From assembly GCA_015179125.1 (NCBI GenBank), contig WHVA01000040.1:310001-374000 (forward strand): DNA of 64,000 nucleotides, written 5' to 3'. Position numbers and translations under genes: made by a program. A model generated the notes under the pieces. It saw only the letters and a list, made by a program, of their open reading frames with translations. It ran no database searches and was not told the origin of the DNA. Positions 1-11,822 of the stretch are shown one piece after another. This DNA is from Gautieria morchelliformis (taxonomy: Eukaryota; Basidiomycota; Agaricomycetes; Gomphales; Gomphaceae). Numbering within the stretch: the stretch's first letter is position 1; each line of letters begins with the position of its first letter.

Positions 1-1001
1 GTGGAACCTACGGCAAGAAGACTTTGGTCCGAAGAGATAGCTGTCACGTTCTGTGTTCACCTCGGTTCAGTCAAACCATGATGGCGCTCTGCCATGTCAA
101 GTTACCTGATAGTCCTCCGCATTATCGGATTGGAAAGTACCGCACTTTCGGGTCAGCCCGATTCTTGTATGATAAATAGATCAGATCGCCAACTGCAAGG
201 AAATGTGTGGGACGATGAAACACCGACTTCTGGGCCACGACACTGTATATCCTGCAATTCTCGTTCTTTCCTTTCTGCAGCTCGTCAATAGTGCTGTTGA
301 TGCCACATGCAAGTTCCTTTTCCTTTAGGAGTTAAGATGTTAAGATGTTGGCCATCACTACCGGTCAACAAGCGGAGTGACCAACGTTCAGACAGACAGC
401 CATGCTCATGGGAGCATCCTCATCACCAAGCTGCAGCTCATCAAGCATCTCCATTTTCTCGTCATTCTCGATCCTGTACAATCGCTAGACATAAGATATA
501 CAGAAGCTGTGAATATGTGAATTCAAAGAGTGAAACCATTGCTTAACTGACTATCCTGTTCTTTATTCCTGATTTGCCTGAACCACCGCCACCACCCAAT
601 ACCAATAAATCATTTGCAAGAAACGCAGATGAGTACACGGGGAATGCTGGAAGCGTATGAGATGTATGGCGAGTTCGCATTGTGACCGCTGCCTGGTCGG
701 CGTCTACGTTTTGACGAGATTATCGGGACCCAAGCGAGTTCGTGCAAGGAACGAAGGAGACGAAGCAATCATACTTACACATGCATACGAAGCTTAAGTG
801 ATGTTACGGGCAAACGCAGATGAGGACATAATACTATGATATCGAAAATAGTAAATACTTTGTTATCAATGTCTCACAAATTGACGGGTCGGTCGGGTTG
901 TGCGTCGTACTCGTTCGGCCAAGTGTTTGCAAGATACCCGCATATAGTAGACTTGCGTCGAGTCTAATTCGAAAGAAATACTGGGTAACTACGTACGCCA
1001 A
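1..1001. other. Upstream intergenic region, no gene recognised
   Basis: I see no conserved protein or RNA in the first kilobase. The short open frames at about 94-291 and 307-546 have no recognisable motif and no intron signals linking them. The stretch from about 780 to 1001 probably holds the promoter and 5' leader of the NIPA-type transporter gene that starts at 1002. A truncated 3' end of a gene lying to the left of the window cannot be excluded. Confidence 0.4.
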
Positions 1002-3144
1002 ATGATCAGTTCGTCTGACGTCAGTGACTCACAGGGACCCACAACACTGTTTCTCGCATCTCATGCAGACTTGTTTAACATGCCTCCTGCTGTAGGCCAA
1101 GGACCTCTCGGCATTGATCCGTTCTTCTACCTGTTCGCCACCCCTGAAACTGGTGACCAGGCGCACACAGAGTCACTCATTGGAATCGCAGTTGCTGTTG
1201 GCGGCAACATTCTTATCTCACTCGCTCTCAATTGCCAAAAGCTTGCTCACAAAAGGCTTGATCTCGAGAAACAATGTCACCATAGACGCTTGATGCAGCG
1301 CGGTGAAAACGGGGAAGACAACGCCCAAGTAAGCTTGGCGGACGCTGAAGATCCAGTGTCAGACGAGACGCGTCTGTTTATGGGTGACCGGCGAGACTCA
1401 TATGAATCTTATACAACCCCTCGCAAAACTCGCACGAGAACCAATATCATCATACCACGGGATGCGGACTCGCCACGACGACGCTCAGGACTTGGTAGCG
1501 GACCTATAGTAGCAGATACCCAGGATGAGGAAGTTCGCGCGGTTGCAATTGAGGTCACTGGCAGGGGAGAAGATCAAAACATACAAGCCAAACAGACAGA
1601 TGAGGTGACCATCAACGAGGGGGCGGTTGACCCGGAGTATAATGAGACGGAATATCTGCGCTCCAAACTTTGGTGCGTGTACTTCTCTGGCGCCCGATCA
1701 TATTCATCGTACAGGGTGCAGGTGGTTTGGCTTATGCCTTATGAACCTTGGGGAATTTGGTAACTTTTTATCGTACGCGTACGCACCGGCTTCGGTTGTT
1801 GCGCCCTTAGGCACGGTTTGTGGCATTGAACTTGGTGTGAAGTCTATTTCTGACATTTTCTCTTTAGGTGGCGTTAATAGCTAATTGTTTCTTTGCACCG
1901 TTGATGTTGAAGGAGAAACTTCGAAAAGTATAAATGCAATGAGCTTCATTGATCGCTACTTACGCATTTCCAGTGCGACTTACTAGGCGTCATCCTTGCT
2001 ATTTTCGGCGCCGTGACCATAGTCGGTGCCGGGAAGTCGTCTGATGTCCGAGTGGGTGGGGCCCTCGTTCAGATCGCACCTGTGTTCAAATTTCATATGT
2101 AGCTTGATCCTGCTGGACTCATCCGCGCAATCAGTCGCAGGCCATTCGTGATCTACGCCACCATCTGTGTTGCGCTGATCGTCTGTTTCGGTATCCTATC
2201 AGCCGGTCCTGCCGGACGGAAATGGGTGGTTGTCGATGTCGGGCTATGTGCATTATTTGGTGCGCCGTAGGCGTCCCGTGGGGTGACTAAAACTCATTTT
2301 TTGGGAAGGTGGTTTCACAGTGTTGGCTACCAAAGCTATAAGCACACTCCTGAGTCTGCATTGGATTGAGATCTTCGAGGTCAGTACCACAATGAAACAG
2401 TCGTCACTTTGATATCCTGATAAATGTTCCTAAAGGACTGGATTACATATCCAATTCTTGGGGTTCGTGATTCCCGCAGGACTAGCATTCCTCATGCTAA
2501 TGTTGTATTCTAGGTGCTCGTCTTCACTGGGATTGGTCAGATTAAATACCTGAACCGAGCCCTGATGAAATTTGACTCGAAGGTACTATTAGAAATGTCA
2601 ATTTACTTGATGCTTACCATGGCCAGGTCGTGATTCCAACATTTTTTGTGTCCTTCAACCTGTCAGCTATCGTGGGGTCGGCGATCTTGTACGGTGACTT
2701 TGAGAATATGCGAGTACACCAATTCACTACATTCTTATACGGATGCGCAACAACCTTTCTGGGAGTATTTTTCTTGACGCGGTCAACGGGAGAAGCAGGA
2801 GCAGCGCTGGAAGAGGCAGTACGGCCTGAGAGTATAGCAGAAGACGGAGGTGAGCATGCGCGTTGGAGTGGAACGCGAGGCACACGTTTTCCCCATTCGC
2901 TGTCGCGTGGGACTCCTTTCTTGAGAGTAAAGAATTCTACCGCATCATTGGTGTTGTCAGCGGGTCAAGTAAGTTGTGTCTGTCTTACCGGGTTGAAAGT
3001 TGTGTTGACACGAGGTTTCAGTATTTGTTGCTTGCAGCGTCTCCACCACGAGAACGAGTTGGAAGCCCTATAGAAAGGCCTGCGCCCTTACGGAACCAAA
3101 GCAATATTGTGGAATCGCCAGCGTCATTATCCAGGGGTCTATAG
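1002..3144 (+). CDS. NIPA-type magnesium transporter, multi-exon
   Basis: Polytopic membrane protein of the NIPA (DUF803) family, which moves Mg2+ across the plasma or endosomal membrane. The first exon begins at the ATG at 1002 and carries a first membrane segment (GIAVAVGGNILISLALN). A hydrophilic insert of about 130 residues follows, rich in Arg, Asp and Glu. After a short intron the family signature appears as LGEFGNFLSYAYAPASVVAPLG near 1745-1815. Later exons at about 1979-2075, 2105-2270, 2310-2380, 2515-2580 and 2630-2850 supply the remaining helices, including CDLLGVILAIFGAVTIVGAG, LVFTGIGQIKYLNRAL and FLYGCATTFLGVFFL. The frame stays open once introns of about 50-70 bp are removed, so I see no sign of decay. 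The 3' exon ending at 3144 codes for a polar tail of low conservation and is the least certain part. The next gene lies downstream on the same strand. Confidence 0.85.
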
Positions 3145-3338
3145 ACGCAATCACGATGATTATATAATTTAAGTCTACGCGTGACGTAAGAACAAGCAAG
3201 AGTGACGTCGTCGTTGAGTGTAATTGTGGTGTCTGGTTACAAAATTCGCCTCGTCAGTGGGTCTGTGGGTCACCTAAAAGTCTGTCAAGGCTGATCCCTC
3301 TTTGCTCTTCCTTATCCACCATCCTCTCGTGCCTGCCG

Positions 3339-5722
3339 ATGCCGCAGGCTGTAATGGACGCTTTCAAGAGTCAGTCTCACCTCAACAATCGCTCCGTTAA
3401 CTAACATACCACAAGACTTAATTAGACACGGAAAGAACCATCACCAGACAGGAAAACAGCATCATCACGTCTCACAGGATCCTCATACGTCTCAGCAGCA
3501 ACAGCCGGTGACAATACAGCCAGTTTCCAAGCGCCAACACGACCCCGTATCGCCGCCCTATGCAAAAGAGGCAGAGCTGATTGTTCAAGAGGAGCGTGAA
3601 GCGAAATCTAGGATGCCAGCTTACAAGGGTCTGGAGCGGTTCAAGCTTATAGACAAGATGGGAGAGTGGGTTTTTTTACTTTTATCTCGTTTCCCATTCT
3701 TATTCACGCTTAGTGGAGCATTTTCGAACGTGTACAAAGCTGTTGACACGCAATCCGGCCAGAAAGTTGCCAGTTTGTTCATTTTGTATTCACAAGGCTT
3801 GGTGCCACGGCACTCATGCCTCTTCAGTTAAGGTAGTCCGGAAATTCGAACTGAATTCTTCCCAGGTAAGCCACGTGTCAGTCTGTCACATTTCCTTCTA
3901 TTCTGCCCCGGAGCTCTGGGATAGCCATACCATAAGCTGACGATGCACCGTGTCCACCTCTTCACGCGCGGCCTAATTTTTTTACAAGGGACATAAGCAT
4001 TTAAACGATCAATTCAAAAAGAAACCGCGCGTGACAGAGGTGTGTTCAGATGCACCCCCTCTCACTTTCTCTCTCCCATAAACCCTGCTTGCGAGTTTTA
4101 TGTTTACTAACATCGGATGATGCTCCAGCGAGCCAATATCCTTAAAGGTGGGCTTTACTGTTTCCCCAGCTCTTCCAAGCTCACATTTTTCACAGAGGTC
4201 CAGATAATGCGCCAGATAAATCACCCATCCGTTGTGAAGCTCATATCTTTCTCCGAGAGCGACGAGTACTACTTTCTAGTACTGGAACGTGAGTCAATCT
4301 TCCGTGCGTACGTGCACATTGTGACACTGCTTCTCAGTATTGGAGGGTGGGGAGTTATTCCACCAGATGTAAGGAATTACGTTTTCTGTCTTTCGTCATT
4401 CATATAGCTTCGGTCCCAGTGTCAAATTGACCTACTTCAGCGAGAACTTGGCTCGACACGTGATCGTCCAGGTTGCAAAAGGAATTCGCTTTTTGCACGA
4501 AGAATGCGGGGTCGTGCATCGTGATATAAAGCCGGAAAACCTCCTCTTCGAGCGAATCCCTATTCAACCATCAAACACGCCTATTTCGCGTCCGTATGAC
4601 GAGGAAAAGGAGGACGAGGGTGAATTCATTCCTGATGTTGGGGGAGGAGGAATCGGTCGTGTCAAAATCGCGGATTTTGGTCTCAGTAAGGTGGTCTGGA
4701 ACGAGGAAACCATGACACCATGCGGTACTGTGGGATACACGGCCCCCGAAATTGTCAAAGACGAACGTTACAGCAAGAGCGTGGACATGTGGGCTCTCGG
4801 CTGTGTTCTTTATACCCTGCTATGCGGCTTTCCACCATTTTATGACGAGAGTATCAACGTTCTCACCGAGAAAGTTGCGAAAGGTCATTATACGTTTCTG
4901 AGCCCATGGTGGGACGACATCAGTGCTTCAGGTCCGCCTGTCTTATTGCAAATGTGGAATACTTAATTCACATTTAACGTTTCAGCCAAGGATTTAATCA
5001 CGCATCTGCTCTGCGTTGACCCTTCACAACGATATACCATTGACGAGTTTTTAGCTCACCCGTGGATCAATGAAACGCCTGCCCCTCCCCCACCTCCAAC
5101 ACCGATTATAACTCCCGCGACATACATTCCGCTCGATTCACCCTTACTGCAGGCTGTTCGGGGTGGGGCGCGCGATGGTCGGTCACCGGGACTTGCCACT
5201 CTCAAAGAGGCGTTTGATATCACGTATGCTGTACACCGTATGGAGGAGGAAGGCACACGTCGGCGTGCCTATAAAGGTCCTGGTGGTGCGGGTGCTCGGG
5301 GCTTCTTACATGGGCTGAATGAATCAGATGAAGATATCGATGGCGTCGCTGAGGTGCGAGCGAAGCATGGCGCTGAAGCAGGACGTGTACTTGAAGCAGA
5401 GCAAACGCGCGCCAGGGCAGGCGAATCTTCTCTAGGCCAGCAGTCGCATCAATACGGTAGCCGTGGTGCAGATCGACACGTGGCACAGAGAGCATTGTAT
5501 GATGGACGCGCGGGGACTCGAGATCAACCTCTACGGAAACGTGGCGTAGCAGCTGGCAACGCGATGGGCTTCGCCCTCGACATTGACGGTGCGACGTTGC
5601 TCGGCAGGAGACACCGTCGGGCCGCTGCTGAACCAAGTCCATTACGGCAACCAGTGTCCGCCAATACCCCTGCAACACATGTGGGGAACGCACCGAGTCC
5701 CATGCAAGGTATAACGGAGTGA
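3339..5722 (+). CDS. CAMK-family Ser/Thr protein kinase, Rck2-like
   Basis: Calcium/calmodulin-kinase-type kinase resembling fungal Rck2, the stress kinase downstream of the Hog1 MAPK. Visible in order are a His/Gln-rich N-terminus, the Gly-loop remnant GAFSNVYKA split by an intron near 3665-3715, an invariant-Lys region, EVQIMRQINHPSVVKL, the catalytic loop VVHRDIKPENLL near 4513, ADFGLSK near 4671, GTVGYTAPE, and subdomain XI ending LCVDPSQRYTIDEFLAHPWI near 5005-5070. A long C-terminal tail follows with GPGGAGARGFLHGLNESDED and DGATLLGRRH, which I associate with basidiomycete Rck2-like kinases. All catalytic residues are present and about six short introns are needed. The stop is at 5720-5722. 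The first exon is uncertain: the ATG at 3339 (MPQAV...) is plausible, but I could not phase its junction with the His/Gln-rich exon beginning near 3426. Confidence 0.85.
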
Positions 5723-6578
5723 TAAGCAATGTGCGGCATTTTCTTCCCTTTTTCCTGCATCCTCTGTCGAACCAAGAATGACATTGTTTTATTGCACGCG
5801 TTTAAGCTAATGCCTTCCATCGGTCGCACTAGTACAGCTACAGTATATATATCCCTGTCTTCAACATCTGTACGTCCTGTGTTTCGCTGTGATGTTTCAA
5901 CTAGCACTATTCCCTTCCTGTTATCTGTCGCTGATGGTACATCGTGTACGACTCTTGATACTGTAACCACGCTCACTACATACAGTAGTACATATCAAGA
6001 ATTCTCAATGGCATGAACGCAGTGAAACAGTATCATAATATGCGGAAACAAGGGATCTTGTATCATAGAAATATCCACTAGACTGACAGGAACCGTTTTT
6101 GGATGACAAGCTGGTTAATAGTGTAAACTTGTAACCAGTACTCTGTCAGGCATTGCTATGCGTCAGAATCCTTCAGCTCACATTGATATAGGCATTAAGA
6201 TTCTTGAGAAATTTATTATAATTTAAAGTATAGTATTATTAAAAGATTTTAAAATATTATAATATTAGGACTACCGTTTTAATGCGCAAACGCTCGATAT
6301 CACCACCGCAGAGCAGAGGCGTCTCACACAGGACTGGACTAGAGAGCCTAGGGGTGAGAGAGAAACGAAGGACAGCGACCCGCTCTACAGCTCCTCAACT
6401 TGTTTGTATCCGGCCCCACGCAAATGCCACCATCGCGTCCGCGTTCGCCGACGTATGTGCACACTCCACCTATTTGCCAGGACGTCTCCCTCACCAGGAT
6501 TTGGGTCCCATGAGAGTACTCCATGACCATGCACTCAGATCCGCGAGAAAGGTGCTCAACTAATTGTCTACAAACTAG
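5723..6578. other. Intergenic region between kinase and phosphotransferase genes
   Basis: Holds the 3' flanks of two convergent genes. An AT-rich tract lies at about 6200-6275. Open frames on both strands between 6282 and 6563 show no conserved motif, and the stretch at 6340-6578 may be untranslated 3' sequence of the phosphotransferase gene. Confidence 0.35.
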
Positions 6579-7445
6579 TCAGAAGGGACAACCATGCATG
6601 CTACACATCTCGTTGTGCAGCTCCAGTTGGCCATGATAATTAGGGAGAACGCGGTGCACAAAGGCAGGCCAATCTTCATCATATTGACCCATCCACATAG
6701 TTTTGAGGTATTCCCACTGCTCGGGGCGCCATCCAGCCATTTCCTTGTCCAAAATAGAGACGAAGTTGTTCTGATCATCCAGCAAGATATTTCGAGGAGT
6801 CAGGTCGGAATGCGTGAACAAAATGCGATGATCAGCAGTTAACCGGCCACGGACCGATTCTATTTGAGCCCGTGTACAAGGTTCCCAAGAGAACTTAGCA
6901 AGCCTTGAGAGACAGAAATCGTTCAACTCCAGTTCAGAGTCGAACGGGCCGCAAGGACGGCCCAGAAGGAGCGGATCATCACAGGGTCCGCCATTCAAGG
7001 AGTAGATTTGACCCGACAAATGCTCCGGCTGAGCGAGAGAGCGTAGTTCAGAAATGTATCCTCTAAGTTGCTCAGCAAGAAGAAACTTCTGATTATCATT
7101 CAATGATGGCCAAACGGTCTTCAGGGTCCTGCCTTGGATCCACTCCATTATAATCCCCTCACGGCCAGCCTGAGGCATGACCCAATGGTCAATCACTTTG
7201 GGGATTGGAATTGATGTATTCAAGGAGATAAAGCGCATGGTTTCTGCTTCGAAACTAGTGGCGAAGGCCCTTTTGAAGGCGGTGGTCTTGGTGAGACGAA
7301 TGACCCGGCGACTGCTTGTGGATCCATAGATTCGAAGACTCCACGTTTTGATGTAGAGATAGAAATATGTGATAGCAAGGCGACGGAAGTGGTTAAATGT
7401 GAAGTGCCACATCAAACCTACTACACTACCCATGGAATACTCCAT
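6579..7445 (-). CDS. APH-family phosphotransferase (fungal aminoglycoside-phosphotransferase fold)
   Basis: Single-exon protein of about 288 residues with the kinase-like APH fold, common in large families in Agaricomycetes; the substrate is unknown. The N-terminal lobe contains SFEAETMRFISLNTSIPIPK followed by IIMEWIQGRTLKTVWPSL, which match the helix C and hinge region of this family. The catalytic loop is HSDLTPRNILLDD and the metal-binding aspartate follows in VSILDKEMAGWRPEQWEYL. Usual members read LDWExAG here, so a Lys replaces the Trp. I chose the ATG at 7445 (MEYSMGSVVG). The frame extends further only through a non-ATG codon at 7508. The gene is divergent from RPL29, with only about 150 bp between their starts. 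Confidence 0.8.
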   Translation of the reverse strand: MEYSMGSVVGLMWHFTFNHFRRLAITYFYLYIKTWSLRIYGSTSSRRVIRLTKTTAFKRAFATSFEAETMRFISLNTSIPIPKVIDHWVMPQAGREGIIMEWIQGRTLKTVWPSLNDNQKFLLAEQLRGYISELRSLAQPEHLSGQIYSLNGGPCDDPLLLGRPCGPFDSELELNDFCLSRLAKFSWEPCTRAQIESVRGRLTADHRILFTHSDLTPRNILLDDQNNFVSILDKEMAGWRPEQWEYLKTMWMGQYDEDWPAFVHRVLPNYHGQLELHNEMCSMHGCPF

Positions 7446-7597
7446 TTCAACAATTTGAGAGAAGATCTTCCAGAGGTGATGAATAATACTAGCACTGATC
7501 TTGCACAACAGGGTTTATGTAAATTGGATTAGTCAACATTTGCAGTTCCAATTAAGGTTTCATCGGACACTGAAGTCAACAGGCAACCTCGTCGACA

Positions 7598-8004
7598 ATG
7601 GCCAAGTCAAAGAAGTGGGTTGGAACGCATAAACTTGTTACTATTATGCTTATCGTTACTTATCATCTCAGCCACACAAACCATAATCAAAGCAAGAAGG
7701 CCCATCGTAATGGTATCAAAAAGCCGCAAGTTCATCGGTCACGGTCGCTGAAAGGTGTAAGTACTATCCTTGATGGCTTGGAGCAGCATGATTGAGAGTT
7801 TTGTACAGGTTGACCCCAAAGTATGCTTTCAGCGATGGGCTTAGCCTATGATCTAATGTAGTCTTTCCTAGTTTCGACGAAATGCCCGTCATTCACTCGC
7901 AGGCACAGTAAGTGCAATCCTGCGCTTTCAAACCAGACGCTAATAAGGTGGCTTTGTATCAGATAAAAGCTCGTGCAGAGCAGAGAGCAGCTGGGAAGGC
8001 ATGA
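7598..8004 (+). CDS. RPL29: 60S ribosomal protein L29, five exons
   Basis: Cytosolic large-subunit ribosomal protein eL29. Exons 7598-7614, 7672-7756, 7809-7820, 7872-7907 and 7963-8004 join in frame through GT-AG introns to give a 63-residue Lys/Arg/His-rich protein. Recognisable pieces are [39 protein letters not shown] and a basic C-terminus ending AAGKA. Length and sequence are as expected for eL29. The third exon is only 12 nt and codes for VDPK. The uninterrupted open frame at 7598-7795 is misleading because it reads through the first two introns. The upstream region is shared with the divergent phosphotransferase gene. The stop codon is about 100 bp from the end of the convergent TFIIIC gene. 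Confidence 0.95.
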
Positions 8005-8105
8005 GTGATTGAGATAGAAGGCTCACAGATCCGAGATTGCCCTGCTATGTTCACCACCCATGCACCAACCAGTCCAATAACCAAAGCATATGATTCCATC
8101 AAATT

Positions 8106-10268
8106 TTAATATTCTATCTCTATGGTGTACGAAACAAGATTACGGAACCGTAGAATTTCCCTGTGCCAAAACCTTTCGAAGGCGCGCTGCCTAGGTGACT
8201 TTGTAAGTCTGTGATGCGAGAAGGTGGCATGGGGACATACTGCAGCCTCTTCGGGTGGAAGCGCTCCCTTAGCTTTGTTGTGTTTTCTGGACTTGCGTGC
8301 ATAGGTTGATCCGTGCGCATAATTTCGAGATTCCGAGACGTCGGACAACAACTTGGTGCATTCTTCGTCGGTGGGGACGCGTCCCTCCAACAGGGAGAAG
8401 AACTTATGCCTTAGAACTGCCTTTATGCCTTCAAGATGCGCAGATTGATACCACCCGTCACGTTCCTTGGCAAATATCTCAGTAGTTAAACGAATGGCAC
8501 AACAGTTATGGCTTACATTGCATGTATCTCGCAATTCGGCTTCGTTTTCAATCATGCCCACGAGCATAGGATCTTGTATGTCGCAAAGTTGGAAAGAAGC
8601 TATTTCGGAGCTTTGGGTCTTGCCGTCAAATATATGCGATCTCGTACTCACGTTGAGAATCCGGCAGTCGTGTTTAGCAGCTGACATACCTATCTGGGCC
8701 AATGTCTGTATGTTCGCTTCGGGCGGCGATATTATCAGGATATTTGGCGTCCACCCGCGCCGTTACTGATGGTCGGGCGGTTGTGTTGTTGACATTTCGG
8801 AAGTGTAACCGTTGAAAGCTGATCACATGAATCAACTAGATCATCATACCTCGTGGGTGTAAAGACTTACAAGCGGGACGCAACGTCGACCCTAGGGTCA
8901 TAGCCTAATTTTATGAGAGTATCGCGCCAAGGGCCGTCGATAAACACGTAGGAAAACAGTGGAATCAAATACTTCGTACTACAACGACCACTATAATCAG
9001 CATAAAGAAACACCCCAGCAATAAAACAAGCCATACTTGCTGATTTCGCGCGCATCATGAGGTGAAAATTGATTCAATAGGGCGAGTTTCGTCCATATAT
9101 GACGATCTTCAAAGTGCTGTCGACGAGTTGATCGTTTTCAGTAAACTGCGGAGATGGAAGCAAATGCCCACCTTCTGCAACGCAGCTGAGAGCTGGGGAT
9201 TGGCTGATAGCCGCATTTCTTCTACCTGCTTGGAAGGGGATGTTGGCACCTGTGTGGGGATGGCGTCTGAGATTATGTGAACTCGAGACTATCAATCAGA
9301 CACACCTCTTTCTCGGACATGGAGATCGGAATCACAGACCAACCTTTCCATCTGGACCTGTTTATGTACCTTTTCTTCTCGAGAGCTGTTTCTTCATCGA
9401 CAAAGGTCTCCACAACAGCCATGGGATTTTGCTTGAAACTAAGATTATAATTAGCTAGTATGCCGTTAATTTGGGCGCTAGCTCTCACTTGTACATCTGA
9501 GGAAGGCCTTGTCGGGAGAACACAGGTGGCGGGATCATCCTGAGATTACTACGAGATTTGGGTTGGGGACTTATTGTATCTTGGCCGACTTGCAGAAGGG
9601 ATGGATCGAGATTCAGGCTAGGTGTGTCCACCACGGAGTACTCTTCCTTTTCTGGACCGAATCTGAAGTCTTTGATAGCCTGGGCTATCGCGCAAATCAG
9701 ACTACTGCCTCGCAAGCTAGAGAAAGCCGCACCGTCAAGCCTGTCCATCGAAACACGTAACTTGGCGATGGGATCCGACAAGTCGGGCTGATACTGGAAG
9801 TCTGCCATGCCTTAACGAAGCAGGAGAACATGAAAACTCAACAAATTATGTGCTGATTCGGTTGGACTCACTTCTAAACCGCAGCGTTCTGGGGATATTT
9901 CCTACGACTTCCGCGGTGTATTCACCGACACATTCTACGTCATCGGGGGATCCGTGTGGGGGATTCAATCGTCGCCTCTTGCGTTTTACGACTTTTAAGA
10001 GTAAGTTGTTGGTGCTTGTCACGTCTCCAGGGACGGGATGTGAGAACGGGTTTTCAGGACGGAATTTCAAGTCGACAAGGTTGTCACGGCCTTCGTTTCG
10101 TGTAAGCCTCCTGAAGGCATGGTCGATGCAAGGCTGACCGCCCAAATTCTGTACGGCGATAGGAACTGACTCTGGAGAAACATAGCCGGGATATTCAATG
10201 GAATAGAAGTGCTGTGGGGGTAATGGATAAGGTGTAGCTTCGCTTGTTGCCGCGGTTGGGCGCTGCAT
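8106..10268 (-). CDS. Transcription factor IIIC subunit 5 (tau95/Sfc1-like)
   Basis: Subunit of the RNA polymerase III factor TFIIIC, which binds the A box of tRNA genes. The ATG at 10268 opens MQRPTAATSEATP. Then come YSIEYPGYVSPESVPIAVQN, LKFRPENPFSHPVPGD and TNNLLLKVVKRKRRR, typical of the N-terminal triple-barrel dimerisation region. The next exons (9808-9485 and about 9437-9273) give MADFQYQPDLSDPIAKLR, FSRQGLPQMYK, and QNPMAVVETFVDEET with KKRYINRSRWKGWSVIPIS, the family's most conserved block. Further exons contain GPWRDTLIKLGYDPRVD near 8880-8950, HIFDGKTQSSEIASFQLCDI and GWYQSAHLEGIKAVLRHKF near 8400-8640. At least six introns are present. The last exon, below about 8330, and the stop at 8106 are uncertain because no conserved motif anchors them. 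Confidence 0.85.
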
Positions 10269-10997
10269 AGAGTGCCGTACTTATACTCGACCTAGTCAAG
10301 TAGTCTCCGAGTGGAAGATCACGTGCTGCAGGACGGCCCATTACGTATCGAACCAATCGAATTCCGGTGAGCCCCGCAAGGAGGCTCTAGGTAGCGTAAG
10401 GGGCACCGATGCCTAGCGTGGCACCGCAAGAAACAGAGCTGGATTGAGACGTTACTAAGTACATTGAGGCGAGAAGAAAGGGGGCAGGGTACGTAAAGAA
10501 AATAGCTGAAAATGACATGCGGCGGTAAAAAACCCGGTGGGAAAAAGCCTACATGCACATTCAGGAAACAAAGGAAGAGGGAGGGTGGGGAAAGCAACGC
10601 GAGCGTGGAAACTGAATGCGGGTTAGTGCGAGTGCGGCTAGCGAGCAAAAATCAAAAACACCTGTGCGATGTGGGAGCGCTGCGGGCGAGCGAAGCACAG
10701 GGGCGACTCGCGGAGTCGCTGAGTAGGCAGGGGTGGTCCGTCCGCTGAGACACGTATGACGGTCCAATGACGTGGACGCTGACATGTTCAGCGGGACTCG
10801 AGACTACTCGCGTGGTGAAGTTCAGCCGAACTTCAAGAGAAAAAGAGAGAGAGAGAACTGCTTACAGCCAGTTAAAAGTACAGAAGTGAAGGAAGAAAAT
10901 AGGAGATAAGACTCAGCATGCTGCGGCAAAAGAGCCTGCAGGCGGGGGCAGAATTCGCCGCGTGTAAGAACGCTCCGCTACTTAAACGCTGATAAAT
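10269..10997. other. Intergenic region, no gene recognised
   Basis: Upstream flank of the TFIIIC subunit gene, then sequence without recognisable coding potential. A short purine-rich (GA)n-like tract occurs near 10840-10860. Open frames on both strands at 10319-10785 are short and have no conserved motif. Confidence 0.3.
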
Positions 10998-11283
10998 TTA
11001 TGTGCTATAGGCAATCATAATAGCAGACTGATTGTCTGAAATGATTTTGACTGGTGAATTCAGTGGTTGGAATATTTCAGAGATGAGATGGCACATCCAT
11101 AGAGCCTCTTTTCTTGCATGAGTTAAGGCAATGAATATGGCTTCTGTTGAGAGTGCTATGATGGATTGCTTCTGGCAACTCCATGATATAGTCCCTCCAT
11201 CAATCTGAAAGACATAATCCAAATATGAATGCCTATGCTCTTGCGAAGCCCAATCAGCATCTGCATAACCAACCCAACGACAC
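10998..11283 (-). pseudogene. Ty1/copia retrotransposon remnant, RNase H region
   Basis: A minus-strand open stretch reads as the RNase H end of a Ty1/copia polyprotein: WVGYADADWASQEHRHSYLD, GGTISWSCQKQSIIALSTEA, ALTHARKEALWMCHLISEIF and IISDNQSAIMIA, matching the usual GYSDADWAGD, ISWSSKKQ, EYIALTEA, EALWLRxLL and DNQSAI blocks. No LTR, integrase or reverse transcriptase lies next to it, so it is a truncated fragment. It stops abruptly at about 11,285, where a 46-bp inverted fragment of the CYC2-like gene begins. Confidence 0.8.
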
Positions 11284-11287
11284 GAGA

Positions 11288-11333
11288 CGTGTCCGCGGCA
11301 ATCTGCCTTCAGAAATCGCGGAGAAAACGCCGT
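11288..11333 (-). repeat. 46-bp inverted fragment of the CYC2-like reductase gene
   Basis: This 46-bp stretch is the exact reverse complement of 60224-60269 inside the intact CYC2-like reductase gene. The bases that follow it in the parent gene reappear in direct orientation from 11822 onward. The copy therefore suffered an inversion at its left end, or was captured in two pieces. Confidence 0.85.
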
Positions 11334-11369
11334 CTTCCACCATTTTTGTTCAGTCAATTGAGCCCAATC

Positions 11370-11822
11370 AAACAGGGAAGGAAAAGCTATGCCTTCTGTC
11401 ACTGCTTCGCTCCTAGAAAGTATGGCTGATTTGCCAGAGGCGGATGTGCCGCAACAAGAAGAAACCATCCGAAACGCTGGAGCTATTGCGTATCTCGCAG
11501 GATCTGACACTGTACGACCACTCTTTTTGTTACATTCAGTGCACCATTCACCCCATTGCTCTGGACCACCATCGCTTTATCCTGATGTGCAACGCAAGGT
11601 GCAGCGTGAGCTCGACTATCGGTGCCGATCGGCTCCCTACCTTTGAGGACCGCGACAGCCTTCCGTATATGAATGCTGTTTTCAAGGAAATACAAAGGTG
11701 CCCTAAGGTGAGTCGTCCAAAGCCTTCTTGCAAGCATTGAACGGAACAACAGGCATCTGTGTGGCGACATGTCTCCAGACGACACGGTCTTTTGTTTTGA
11801 ACCCTGCCCCTGGCATCCACTA
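11370..11822 (+). pseudogene. Cytochrome P450 fragment
   Basis: Fragment of a fungal cytochrome P450 monooxygenase. Readable blocks are SVTASLLESMADLPE and EETIRNAGAIAYLAGSDT (helix I region, where AGxDT is the oxygen-binding motif). After an intron and at least one frameshift come LYPDVQRKVQREL, IGADRLPTFEDRDSLPYMNA and VFKEIQR (helix K, ExxR), then WHPL at about 11812-11823 across another intron. The heme-binding cysteine region and all N-terminal exons are absent. At WHPL the sequence switches to the duplicated CYC2-like reductase gene. This is a rearrangement relic with no sign of a functional product. Confidence 0.8.
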
